The position numbers and the translations under genes were made by a program. Under the pieces are notes generated by a model. It had not been told where the DNA came from. It did not search any database and saw nothing but the letters and a program-made list of their open reading frames with translations. A stretch of 64,000 nucleotides of DNA. It comes from Pseudomonas farris. Lineage in GTDB: Bacteria; Pseudomonadota; Gammaproteobacteria; Pseudomonadales; Pseudomonadaceae. The stretch's first letter is position 1; every line of letters begins with the position of its first letter. The stretch is taken from contig NZ_JAHSTV010000006.1 in NCBI RefSeq assembly GCF_019145235.1, positions 124,001-188,000 of the forward strand, in the 5' to 3' direction. This document shows positions 41,688 to 49,456 of the stretch, piece after piece.

Positions 41688-44020
41688 GCGTCGAATCTTT
41701 GGCTGCGAGCGATATTCCATTTATGAAAGGCAACATCCACGCTTGCCCATTGCGTGGCCACTTGACAAGTTTTCAGCTAGTAGACGAGTTCGGTGATGGC
41801 AAGGCCTACTCCGGTTTGACTTACGAAGTTACCGACTACGAAGACACCGTTTACACCGGAAAACTGGATGCCACCGGCTCTGCCAAAGTGGAAAACCATT
41901 TCTGTGGCCCGGTGTTGCTCAAACTGAACGACGAATATCGAGGACTCAATGATGATTACAGCGAATTAGTTCGCCGGAAGCACTACCCACTCCCCATCAC
42001 CGAACTACAAGTACGCGCCGAAAAAACCCGCTTTTTCGACAAATCAGGCGTACGCACGCTGGCAAATCCAGCGAAGGACCTCGCAGATCCCGATGCCTAT
42101 TACCAGGTTGAAGTGAGCGAACTGGTCAAGCATGTAGCGCATTTACCGCCCTTGGCCTCGCGCAGCGCCCCACCCAACACGGTGTTACACACGCTGTTCC
42201 GCCAGCCCGCAAAAACCAGATCATTCACGCCTCAGAATAAAGATGCCACGGATGGAGGAATGGGCGCTGTCATGACGCCGGCAGACATGGGCATGTTCGA
42301 GCTGGGGTTTACCCCGCCGCCGCCCAAGCCAACAGGCATCGCCTTACTGCCGAACAAACATCATGTGCTGGAGGTGCGGCCGATGAGGGCGCTACGGCCG
42401 ATGTTGTCGACAGCCAACGAGTTTTGCGTACTCAACCTCTATCAACTGTCACTGATGTCGACGTTGAGTTACACCGACTTTGGTCAAGACCCGAACACCC
42501 AGCCCATCGAAACGGATAGCGTGACATTTCCACTGCGGCCCAGCAGCGGCAACTGGTTCGGTCATGCTCTGCCGCAATTTGAGGAGCTATGGCAAGTCGA
42601 TGCCGCCCAGACCGCAAAGTACTACCCACTGTATGAAGAGGTACCTTACTCCAAACGTCTGGAACTGGTGCCGTTCGACCCGCAGTTGTACCCCGAGGCC
42701 AACGATCCGGAACTGGGCGATGCGCAGGAACACCCGGCGAACGTAAACTTCCTCGATGATCGCAACAAAGAAAACAAGACCGACACCCAAGCCTTCATCT
42801 GCCATCACGACGAGTTGATATTGATAAGTGTCAGGGGAACCAGTGAGATAGGACCCGACGCCTGGCTTGATGCGGATGCCAACCAGGTGCCTTTCGAACA
42901 AGGGGATGGAAAGGTACACAACGGATTCTATAGAGCTGCCAAAGTGGCCTACACATTTGTCGTGGACTACATGGAGAAATTCTACAGCGGGCAAAAGCTG
43001 GTAATCACCGGGCACAGCCTGGGTGGTGCGGTGGCTCTGATACTGGCTGAGATGTTACGACGCGATAAACAATACGCCCCTAACATCGTGCTTTACACAT
43101 ACGGCGCCCCCCGCGCCGCCGACTCAACCTTTATCGAAGCTGCAAAACCGCTGAACCACCATCGCATCGTCTTCCACAACGACCCCGTACCGAGCGTTCC
43201 TTCCACCTGGATGAACACGCCGTCCAACCGCGTTCCGATGTACGCCACCCATGGGGCGGTACTTGCCCTTCACCCGGTGGGTGGTTTGGCGTTTTTTATA
43301 GGCGGGATCATTAATTTCCTGGGTGACCCGTATGGGCATCACGGCCAGTTACATCATTTCATGCCGGTGGTATTCGGCGAAGGTCACAGCTCCTCCATCC
43401 TTTGGGAACCGGGTTGCAGCACGATCAACGATCATGGTTGCGCTGAAGCGCTGCGACAGATTGATGGATTGCCCGAGCGCGACTCATTTCTGCGGCAGGT
43501 GATAGATAACGGCCATCACTCGATGGTCGACAGTTACATTCCCGGATGCTGGGCCAGCCTGCGCCGCTGGCAGGAAGCGCTGGAAAAAAGACGCTCACTG
43601 GTGACTTTGACGGAATTCCAATGGGTCAGCGACACCCTCACAAACGTCTCAGGACAACTACGTGCACTCAAAGCGAAAATCGAAAAGCTCTCCCGTGCTC
43701 ATACCAATCCCCAGCGAGATGCCCAAGCCATAAGGGATCTTGAAAAAGAAGTCGAACAGATCAGCCAAACCAAGACCCGCCTGCTCGCGCTGCACAAGCG
43801 GACGATCACCGAGGCTGATGTTTATGGCAGCTACGCCGATCAACCCGAGTGGGTGCAGGACAGTCTGCTTCGGTGGAATGCTCATCCGGAAAATATCGCC
43901 CGGGAACAACTGGCGATGATTCCCTCCCCTCCCGAAGACAATGAAGCGGCTATTGCAGCAATCACGGGAGGGCATGCGGTGGGTACGCCGTTCCATTTAG
44001 ATATTGATTCGATTGTGTAG
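41684..44020 (+). CDS. T6SS lipase effector (class 3 lipase fold, Tle-like)
   Basis: The protein has 778 residues from TTG 41684. AGGAGG lies 7 bases upstream and the TTGA overlap with the preceding stop supports this unusual start. Its N-terminal 90 residues are beta-rich (HACPLRGHLTSFQLVDEFGDGKAYSGLTYEVTDYEDTVYTG). The lipase core has GHSLGGAVAL with nucleophile Ser445, an Asp at about 500 (FHNDPVPSVPS), and a likely His in HGQLHHFMPV. This set fits class 3 lipases. A coiled-coil tail lies around 630-715 (LRALKAKIEKLSRAHTNPQRDA, then DLEKEVEQISQTK). It would act on phospholipids of the target membrane. Which Tle subfamily it belongs to could not be decided. Confidence 0.85.
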   Translation: MSVESLAASDIPFMKGNIHACPLRGHLTSFQLVDEFGDGKAYSGLTYEVTDYEDTVYTGKLDATGSAKVENHFCGPVLLKLNDEYRGLNDDYSELVRRKHYPLPITELQVRAEKTRFFDKSGVRTLANPAKDLADPDAYYQVEVSELVKHVAHLPPLASRSAPPNTVLHTLFRQPAKTRSFTPQNKDATDGGMGAVMTPADMGMFELGFTPPPPKPTGIALLPNKHHVLEVRPMRALRPMLSTANEFCVLNLYQLSLMSTLSYTDFGQDPNTQPIETDSVTFPLRPSSGNWFGHALPQFEELWQVDAAQTAKYYPLYEEVPYSKRLELVPFDPQLYPEANDPELGDAQEHPANVNFLDDRNKENKTDTQAFICHHDELILISVRGTSEIGPDAWLDADANQVPFEQGDGKVHNGFYRAAKVAYTFVVDYMEKFYSGQKLVITGHSLGGAVALILAEMLRRDKQYAPNIVLYTYGAPRAADSTFIEAAKPLNHHRIVFHNDPVPSVPSTWMNTPSNRVPMYATHGAVLALHPVGGLAFFIGGIINFLGDPYGHHGQLHHFMPVVFGEGHSSSILWEPGCSTINDHGCAEALRQIDGLPERDSFLRQVIDNGHHSMVDSYIPGCWASLRRWQEALEKRRSLVTLTEFQWVSDTLTNVSGQLRALKAKIEKLSRAHTNPQRDAQAIRDLEKEVEQISQTKTRLLALHKRTITEADVYGSYADQPEWVQDSLLRWNAHPENIAREQLAMIPSPPEDNEAAIAAITGGHAVGTPFHLDIDSIV

Positions 44021-44158
44021 CCCTTGCCCGAATCAACAAAAGTGCCAACGTTGCCGCCACTTAAACACAAGCACTCTCAATGTTGAGTCGGTGCGGCACG
44101 TCGCTTATGGCAGCGCGCTCACGCTTGGGCGGCCACAGACAGGGAGTTCAACCAGATC

Positions 44159-44524
44159 ATGACTACTCGGCGCGATAAAAAATGGACTCTGGCCTTCGGG
44201 AGCTTATGTGGGGCCATGATCATACTCGTAGGTAGCGACTCTGTTCGGGCTGAGCCTACTTATACCCCCTCGTCATTCACTGGATACGGGTTGCTCATCA
44301 CAACGGTCGGACCGTTTATTACGACAACGAACGACATCAAGGATGGCTTCTCCAAACTCTACATTCAGGCAGTGAAAGACGATGCCGCCGCCTATCTCGC
44401 TACCGACGGCGATTTTGATGGACCCATGCTTGAATCTGCATGGCGCGCGCACTTGGAGCAGCACGCTGATCTTCAGCCAAGCAAGAAAGAGTTTGCCCAC
44501 ATGGTATTAGCTTCCTATGGATGA
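44159..44524 (+). CDS. DUF2388 family exported protein
   Basis: The protein has 121 residues. The N-terminus MTTRRDKKWTLAFGSLCGAMIILVGSDSVRAEP is a signal peptide cleaved near RAE-P. The mature part (FSKLYIQAVKDDAAAYLATDGDFDGPMLESAW, then PSKKEFAHMVLAS) fits DUF2388, a Pseudomonas family of small periplasmic proteins of unknown role. The stop is followed within a few bases by a decayed vgrG fragment. Confidence 0.75.
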   Translation: MTTRRDKKWTLAFGSLCGAMIILVGSDSVRAEPTYTPSSFTGYGLLITTVGPFITTTNDIKDGFSKLYIQAVKDDAAAYLATDGDFDGPMLESAWRAHLEQHADLQPSKKEFAHMVLASYG

Positions 44525-44530
44525 ACAACC

Positions 44531-44737
44531 AAGTTTCTCCAATTCGGGCTTAACGGCGAAGGTATTCATGGCCGAATAGAAAACGTGGTTGCGAGTGAAT
44601 CTGGAATACGCCTGACCCGTTATCACTTGACCCTGGTGCCTGTGCTGCACTACTTGCAATTCAGTCACGATCATCGGGTTTTCCAGAATCTGACGGTGCC
44701 GCAAATCAAGGAGAGCAAATACGATGGCGGCGCATAG
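44531..44737 (+). pseudogene. vgrG fragment (decayed copy)
   Basis: In this frame the DNA reads KFLQFGLNGEGIHGRIENVV, then RLTRYHLTLVPVLHYLQFSH and RVFQNLTVPQI. This is nearly the same as residues of about 60-120 of the vgrG at 38027 (VFLQFGLNGEGIHGRIEDV and LTRYYLTLVPALHYLQFSH). It lacks a start codon, the beginning, and everything after QI, and then runs into unrelated sequence to TAG 44735-44737. It is the remains of a second vgrG copy. Confidence 0.85.
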
Positions 44738-44758
44738 CGCCAAGGCATAGCCAGTACA

Positions 44759-44789
44759 GATCACTCCCACGCAGAGCGTGGGAATGATC
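44759..44789. repeat. Dispersed hairpin repeat, copy 2
   Basis: TCCCACGC-AGA-GCGTGGGA (44765-44783), extended by GATCA/TGATC on both sides with one mismatch each, makes a long hairpin. It may also act as a terminator at the end of the minus-strand tag genes. The core is the same as in the hairpin at 6810-6829. Confidence 0.6.
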
Positions 44790-44809
44790 AAAGACCTACA
44801 GAAACTTAA

Positions 44810-45739
44810 TCAAGCATTCGGGCAAGGTACCGGTGCCCAGTCGCCCAGGTCCGGGTTCTTGCACATGCTGTTGACCTGAGTGTTGCCGGCGCTCGCGACT
44901 TGCTTGCTTTCCGCCTGTTTGGCTTGTGCGGTCTGCAGGGTTTTCTCGGTGGTGACCGCTTCTTTCGGCACGGTTGGCAGCACCGGTTTTTTCGCCGGTT
45001 TCACCGCTTTTTTGCTCTTGGTCGGTGCCACGACCGGCGTGGTGTCGGCGGTTGCCACAGTGACCACGTCGGTGCGCTGCACGCCTACTTGCTGCAGGTC
45101 TTTTTCGTAGGCCTGGGTGTAGTTGTTCAGGTCTTCGCTGGCTTTACCGTTAACCGCGACGATCAGATCGTTGGACTCTTTGAGGCCCGCGACGATTTCT
45201 GCCAGACGCTTGCGGCCTTCGGTGTCGTTGACGGTCTTGGCCTTGCGGTCGGCAACCAGTTTGGTGAACGCATTCTGGTAGCACTGCTGCGAAGTCTTGG
45301 CGTACGCGGTGCTGCGGTCGATGTCGGCGGCACTTTTGTTGACATCGGAGGCGTAGGACGCGATGCGCTGGTTGTCATCGGCGATCTGCTTCTGGCGCTC
45401 GGTGTAGTAACCGGCCGCGCCGCCCGCCAGGGCACCGCCCGCTGCACCGATGGCGGCGTTGCGGCCACGGTTCTCGGAGTCGGTCAGGGCGCCCAACAGT
45501 GCACCGCCGACAGCGCCGACGGCCGCGCCGGTGACGACCGACTTGGTCATGTTCCCCTCGGTGGCACGCAAGTGCTGCACCGGCTCGTAGCAGTTGGGGT
45601 AGTACTCGACCTTAGTGCTCGAGGCGACCTTGGAGGTCGGCGACGTGGCGCAACCGGTCAGTACGGTGCTGAAGCCAACGGCCATCAGCAGCAAGTGACG
45701 CTTGGAAAGCGAAGCAAAAGGTTTACGGGAGGAAAGCAT
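44810..45739 (-). CDS. tagQ: TagQ, outer-membrane lipoprotein of the T6SS signalling arm
   Basis: The protein has 309 residues from ATG 45739. A longer frame begins 36 bases upstream. The signal ends in STVLTGC with lipidated Cys30. The region 80-130 is a glycine zipper (VTGAAVGAVGGALLGALTDSENRGRNAAIGAAGGALAGGAAG), followed by a helical part (KQIADDNQRIASYASDVNKSAADI) and a Lys/Pro/Ala-rich linker. It lies at the end of the tagT-tagS-tagR-tagQ string like PA0070 in the H1 cluster. TagQ holds TagR at the outer membrane and so takes part in kinase activation. Confidence 0.85.
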   Translation of the reverse strand: MLSSRKPFASLSKRHLLLMAVGFSTVLTGCATSPTSKVASSTKVEYYPNCYEPVQHLRATEGNMTKSVVTGAAVGAVGGALLGALTDSENRGRNAAIGAAGGALAGGAAGYYTERQKQIADDNQRIASYASDVNKSAADIDRSTAYAKTSQQCYQNAFTKLVADRKAKTVNDTEGRKRLAEIVAGLKESNDLIVAVNGKASEDLNNYTQAYEKDLQQVGVQRTDVVTVATADTTPVVAPTKSKKAVKPAKKPVLPTVPKEAVTTEKTLQTAQAKQAESKQVASAGNTQVNSMCKNPDLGDWAPVPCPNA

Positions 45740-45823
45740 AGTTGTGTTCTCTTTTAAGTTTGACCAGCTCAGCACGGCCCACCGCCGCCTGAGTCCCTTC
45801 CAAGCTCGCTGTACAACGAATGA

Positions 45824-47551
45824 TCAAGACCGCTGAGCGTTCGATGCGAGCAATTCCTTCAATATCGCCGCCGGGTCGGCTCGTCGTTGCTGACGATAAT
45901 CACCGACATGGCGAACGAATAACGTTGCGCGCGCTACCAGGCTCTTGCCCAGTACCGGCTTGCGCTCCAACTCTTCCTTGATGCGTTGAAACTGCGCCTG
46001 GATCACGGCATCGGTGTAGCGCGTGCCGGTCGCCAGGTTGTCGATGTAGATCGCCACCGCGCCGTCCAGTGCGCTGCGGCCATTGTCGATGGCGGTAGCG
46101 AACAGCTTGGCGCTGGCCTCGTCCTTGGCGTCCACGGCCTGCTGGCGACTCTTCTGCAAATTGGTCAGGCGAATGTTGTAGTTGTTGACGGTCTCGGCCA
46201 CCAGGGCCGCCGACTGGATCAGGTTGCCGGCCGCCTCCTCGCGCTGTTGGGCGATGAGCGAGACGTTGCGCTTGAGCTCTTCGTTGACCAGCCCCAACTC
46301 GGCTTGCAGGCGCGGGTCGACGCTGGCAGCAATGATGCTGTCCAGGCGTTTGGTCGGGTCCTGGGCGTCGTCGATGGCATCGGTCAGCGAAGCCAGCCGA
46401 CCTTCTTTCTGCCATTGGGCAAACAATTCCTTGTAGCGCGAACGTGGTGCCGACAACGCGCCAATCGCCACCCGGAAGCCGGTGGTTTCGTTGTTTTGCT
46501 CGGTGCCGTCGGCAGCGAACAGCGGGTACTCGCGACGCATCCCGGTGAACAAGGTGCCTTCGCCTTCCAGGTAGTTGCCGCCCTTGACCACGAAGCCGCC
46601 GTAGGTGCCTTGGCGGCGTCCGGCGTGCACGAGCTGGAAGGACTCCTGGACCATCTCGGCGGCGTTGCCGATCACGTCGAACAGGCCGATGGGGTTTGGC
46701 AGTTTGGTACCGATCGGCATCAGACGCGCTGCCTGGCCGGTGCCACCGGCGACCTGATTGAAGACGGCCCAGTCCGCCAGTGGCCCGTCGCTTTCGCTGC
46801 CTTCCAGACGCCGGGGAAACAGACGCCCTTCCAGGTCCTGACGGCTAATGGCCTGCCCGCCACGGGCAGCAAATTCCCATTCGACCTCGGTCGGCAAGCG
46901 CACAAAACCCAGCCCGCCCTCTTCCGCCGAGGTACCACGACCGCTCACTGGCAGCAGGTCCTTGTGGTATTTCATCAGCCAGGCGCTATACACCGCCGAG
47001 AAGCGTTCGGCCTCGAAGCGCGACAACTTCACCTTGGGCAAACGCCCGGCCATGCCTTGCGGGGCCTCGGCTTGCAATGCCTCGCAGGCCGGGGCCGGCT
47101 CGCCGCTGGCCAACGATTGTGCCTGGGCCATGACCTGGGCGTATTGGCGGGCGGTGACTTCGTATTTGCCGATGAAATAGAGCATCGGTTTGAGCGGGGT
47201 CTTGGCGTCCGTCTTGGGCATCAACGGCGTGATGGTCTTGCCCCAATCCTTGGGCAGATCCTTGAGGGTGAACTGGCCGTTGATAAAGTCCCGGCGGTAA
47301 CCGGAGATGAACGACTGTTGATAACCGGACTCGCCCTCGCTGAATGGATAGCCGAGGCTGATCTCGCGGTCGTCCAGAGTGCCCTGCGCCAGGATGTAGA
47401 CGTAACGGAACACCATTTGTCCTTCGCACGGCAGCGGCAGGCTGACGTCGTCGGCCAGCGGCTTGGGGTTGTCCAGTTTGTCGGTGCTTTCATCGGCCCA
47501 GACCACACCGGCCAGACTCAGCGCCATGGCGGCGCCCAATAACTTATACAT
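45824..47551 (-). CDS. tagR: TagR, periplasmic SUMF1/FGE-like activator of PpkA
   Basis: The protein has 575 residues from ATG 47551. The frame extends further upstream but MYKLLGAAMALSLAGVVWADES is the proper signal peptide. The FGE-sulfatase-type domain (about 110-380) has YFIGKYEVTARQYAQVMAQAQ, GFVRLPTEVEWEFAARGG, and GFRVAIG at its end. The C-terminal 190 residues are helical (RNVSLIAQQREEAAGNLIQSAALVAETVNNYNIRL). In P. aeruginosa TagR acts before PpkA in the threonine phosphorylation pathway. The start overlaps tagS by 8 bases. Confidence 0.92.
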   Translation of the reverse strand: MYKLLGAAMALSLAGVVWADESTDKLDNPKPLADDVSLPLPCEGQMVFRYVYILAQGTLDDREISLGYPFSEGESGYQQSFISGYRRDFINGQFTLKDLPKDWGKTITPLMPKTDAKTPLKPMLYFIGKYEVTARQYAQVMAQAQSLASGEPAPACEALQAEAPQGMAGRLPKVKLSRFEAERFSAVYSAWLMKYHKDLLPVSGRGTSAEEGGLGFVRLPTEVEWEFAARGGQAISRQDLEGRLFPRRLEGSESDGPLADWAVFNQVAGGTGQAARLMPIGTKLPNPIGLFDVIGNAAEMVQESFQLVHAGRRQGTYGGFVVKGGNYLEGEGTLFTGMRREYPLFAADGTEQNNETTGFRVAIGALSAPRSRYKELFAQWQKEGRLASLTDAIDDAQDPTKRLDSIIAASVDPRLQAELGLVNEELKRNVSLIAQQREEAAGNLIQSAALVAETVNNYNIRLTNLQKSRQQAVDAKDEASAKLFATAIDNGRSALDGAVAIYIDNLATGTRYTDAVIQAQFQRIKEELERKPVLGKSLVARATLFVRHVGDYRQQRRADPAAILKELLASNAQRS

Positions 47552-48740
47552 CTCGGATTCCTTCACACGCCTGGATACGCGCCACTCGCCAGCCACCACA
47601 GACTGCCGCCACGGCGCTGACGCCGAGCACGGCCGCCAGGGCCAACGCGTAGTGACGCGCCAGCAGATGACTGGCGTACTCACCCGGCATCTGCGCAAAT
47701 AAATGGTTTAAACCCGATTGCGCCAGGCCATACAGCCCGGCACTCAACAGGGCGGCAAGGCCGGCGCTGTACAGCGCCTGCACCACCACAAACAACAGCA
47801 ACGCCGCCGTGGAAAACCCCAGCAGGCGCAACACCGACAACTCTCGACGCTTGCGCTCGACCGCCGCCAGCGCGCCGGCAAAAATCGCCGCGAACGCTCC
47901 CGCCAAGGCCAATCCGGCGATAATCCAGTACACGATCGACAGGTTGCGGCTCAGCGATTGCACCTGGGCGATGGTCTGGGCCTGGGTCGAGACCAGCAGA
48001 TTCTGTGCAGCGAAGTACTGACGCAGTGGCTCGACATCCTTGAGGCTGCGGGCGTACAGGCGAAACGCCGGATACACCCGCTGCTCCGTCAAGCCCACCG
48101 CATCACCTGGCCAACCGAACGCTGGCACGGCGCGGCCGTCCCGGTAATCTTCAGCCGCCTCCAGTAGCGCCAATGACGCGAACAATCCGTCCCGGGCGAA
48201 AGCTTCCAGCGGCAGAACGTCCAGCACCTGGACGCGAGCACGCTGCGCCTCGCCACGACCGGCCACCTGTCGACCGAAACTGGCCTCCAGCCAATCACCG
48301 GCCTTGGCCCCGAGTTTTTCGGCGACGGTCTGGCTGAGCAGCACCCGATCCAGCCCTTGGGGCACCGGTAGACTGCCGAGCAAGGGGTCGTTGGCGGCGG
48401 TGGGGATCATTTCGACGGTCACCGTCGAAGCACCAGCGGTCAGATCCGCCGTCGCAGCAATCTGCCGGGTGCGCGGCAAGGCGAAAGCCACGTCGCTGCG
48501 CCGACTCAATTGTTCGATAAACGCGGCACTGAACCGACCGCCACCCAAGGGAATGATTTCCCGGGTGGCCGGGTCGTTTTCCAAGCGCTCGGTCAAACTG
48601 CTGACCAGGCCGAATTTCAAGCCGAACAGCACCAGCAGCGGTGCGACCACCGCCACCAGCGCCAGTACCGAACAAGCCGACAGCCACGCATCGTTGCGGT
48701 AATCCTGCCAGGCCAGGGAAGCCACCAGCGCGCTGCGCAT
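47544..48740 (-). CDS. tagS: TagS, FtsX-like ABC permease
   Basis: The protein has 398 residues from ATG 48740, where TGATG overlaps the tagT stop. One N-terminal helix (ACSVLALVAVVAPLLVLFGLKFG), a periplasmic domain, and three C-terminal helices (IVYWIIAGLALAGAFAAIFAG, LLLFVVVQALYSAGLAALLSAG and ALAAVLGVSAVAAVCGGWRV) give the FtsX/MacB permease layout. It joins TagT in an inner-membrane ABC complex that carries a signal towards PpkA. Confidence 0.9.
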   Translation of the reverse strand: MRSALVASLAWQDYRNDAWLSACSVLALVAVVAPLLVLFGLKFGLVSSLTERLENDPATREIIPLGGGRFSAAFIEQLSRRSDVAFALPRTRQIAATADLTAGASTVTVEMIPTAANDPLLGSLPVPQGLDRVLLSQTVAEKLGAKAGDWLEASFGRQVAGRGEAQRARVQVLDVLPLEAFARDGLFASLALLEAAEDYRDGRAVPAFGWPGDAVGLTEQRVYPAFRLYARSLKDVEPLRQYFAAQNLLVSTQAQTIAQVQSLSRNLSIVYWIIAGLALAGAFAAIFAGALAAVERKRRELSVLRLLGFSTAALLLFVVVQALYSAGLAALLSAGLYGLAQSGLNHLFAQMPGEYASHLLARHYALALAAVLGVSAVAAVCGGWRVARIQACEGIRDV

Positions 48741-49456
48741 CAGCAGGCCTCTCCGAGGATGGCGGTGACACCGCCATCGACGTCGCGATGACAACTGATG
48801 CGCCGCACCTGCAAACCGCTGGCGCGGGCCAGTGATTCATCGTGGGTAGCGACGACGCAGCACACGCCATGTTCGCGGGCCTGAGTCACCAGCAACTGCA
48901 TCACTCGTTCCGCGTTCAGCGGATCGAGGGCGGCGGTCGGTTCATCGGCCAGCAGCAGATGCGGCCCATGGGCCAGGGCACGGGCACAACTCACCCGTTG
49001 CCGTTGACCGACAGACAAGTCACCCGGCTTTTTGCCCAATTGATCGGCGATATCCAAAGCTCCCGCCAGGCGATCCACGCTGCCGTCGTCTTTCAAGCCG
49101 AGCAGTTTGCGCGACAGGTCGATGTTGTCGCGCACGTCCAGAAAATCCAGCAGGCCACCGGTTTGCAGTACGTAGCCCAAGTGCCGGCGGCGCAGGTCCG
49201 CCAAGGCACTTTGCGCATCTGCCCGCCACAGCCCAGTAATGTCCGTCCTGGTTTGGCCAGGCGCAAAATCAAACTGCCCGGCCTGATCCGGAGCCAGCAC
49301 CAGCGCCAGCAAATCGAGCAACGTGCTTTTGCCGCAGCCACTGGGACCGACCACCGCCAATTGTTCACCGGCATGCAGTTGCAGCCGTGGAATCACCAGG
49401 CTGTAGCGCTGGCTGCCGACGCCGCGGTTTTTGTGCACTGCGTTCATGTTCAGCAT
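48740..49456 (-). CDS. tagT: TagT, ABC ATPase
   Basis: The protein has 238 residues. Walker A is GPSGCGKST, the signature motif is LSVGQRQRVSCARAL, and Walker B is LLLADEPTAALD. It powers the TagS permease. The frame could begin one codon earlier at GTG 49459, which overlaps the ppkA stop as GTGA. ATG 49456 overlaps the stop by one base. Confidence 0.92.
   Translation of the reverse strand: MLNMNAVHKNRGVGSQRYSLVIPRLQLHAGEQLAVVGPSGCGKSTLLDLLALVLAPDQAGQFDFAPGQTRTDITGLWRADAQSALADLRRRHLGYVLQTGGLLDFLDVRDNIDLSRKLLGLKDDGSVDRLAGALDIADQLGKKPGDLSVGQRQRVSCARALAHGPHLLLADEPTAALDPLNAERVMQLLVTQAREHGVCCVVATHDESLARASGLQVRRISCHRDVDGGVTAILGEAC

Noticed and set aside
44507-44791. Minus-strand frame of 94 residues
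   Set aside because: It is the antisense of the vgrG fragment and resembles the antisense frame of the intact vgrG at 37943-38929, which explains its apparent conservation.
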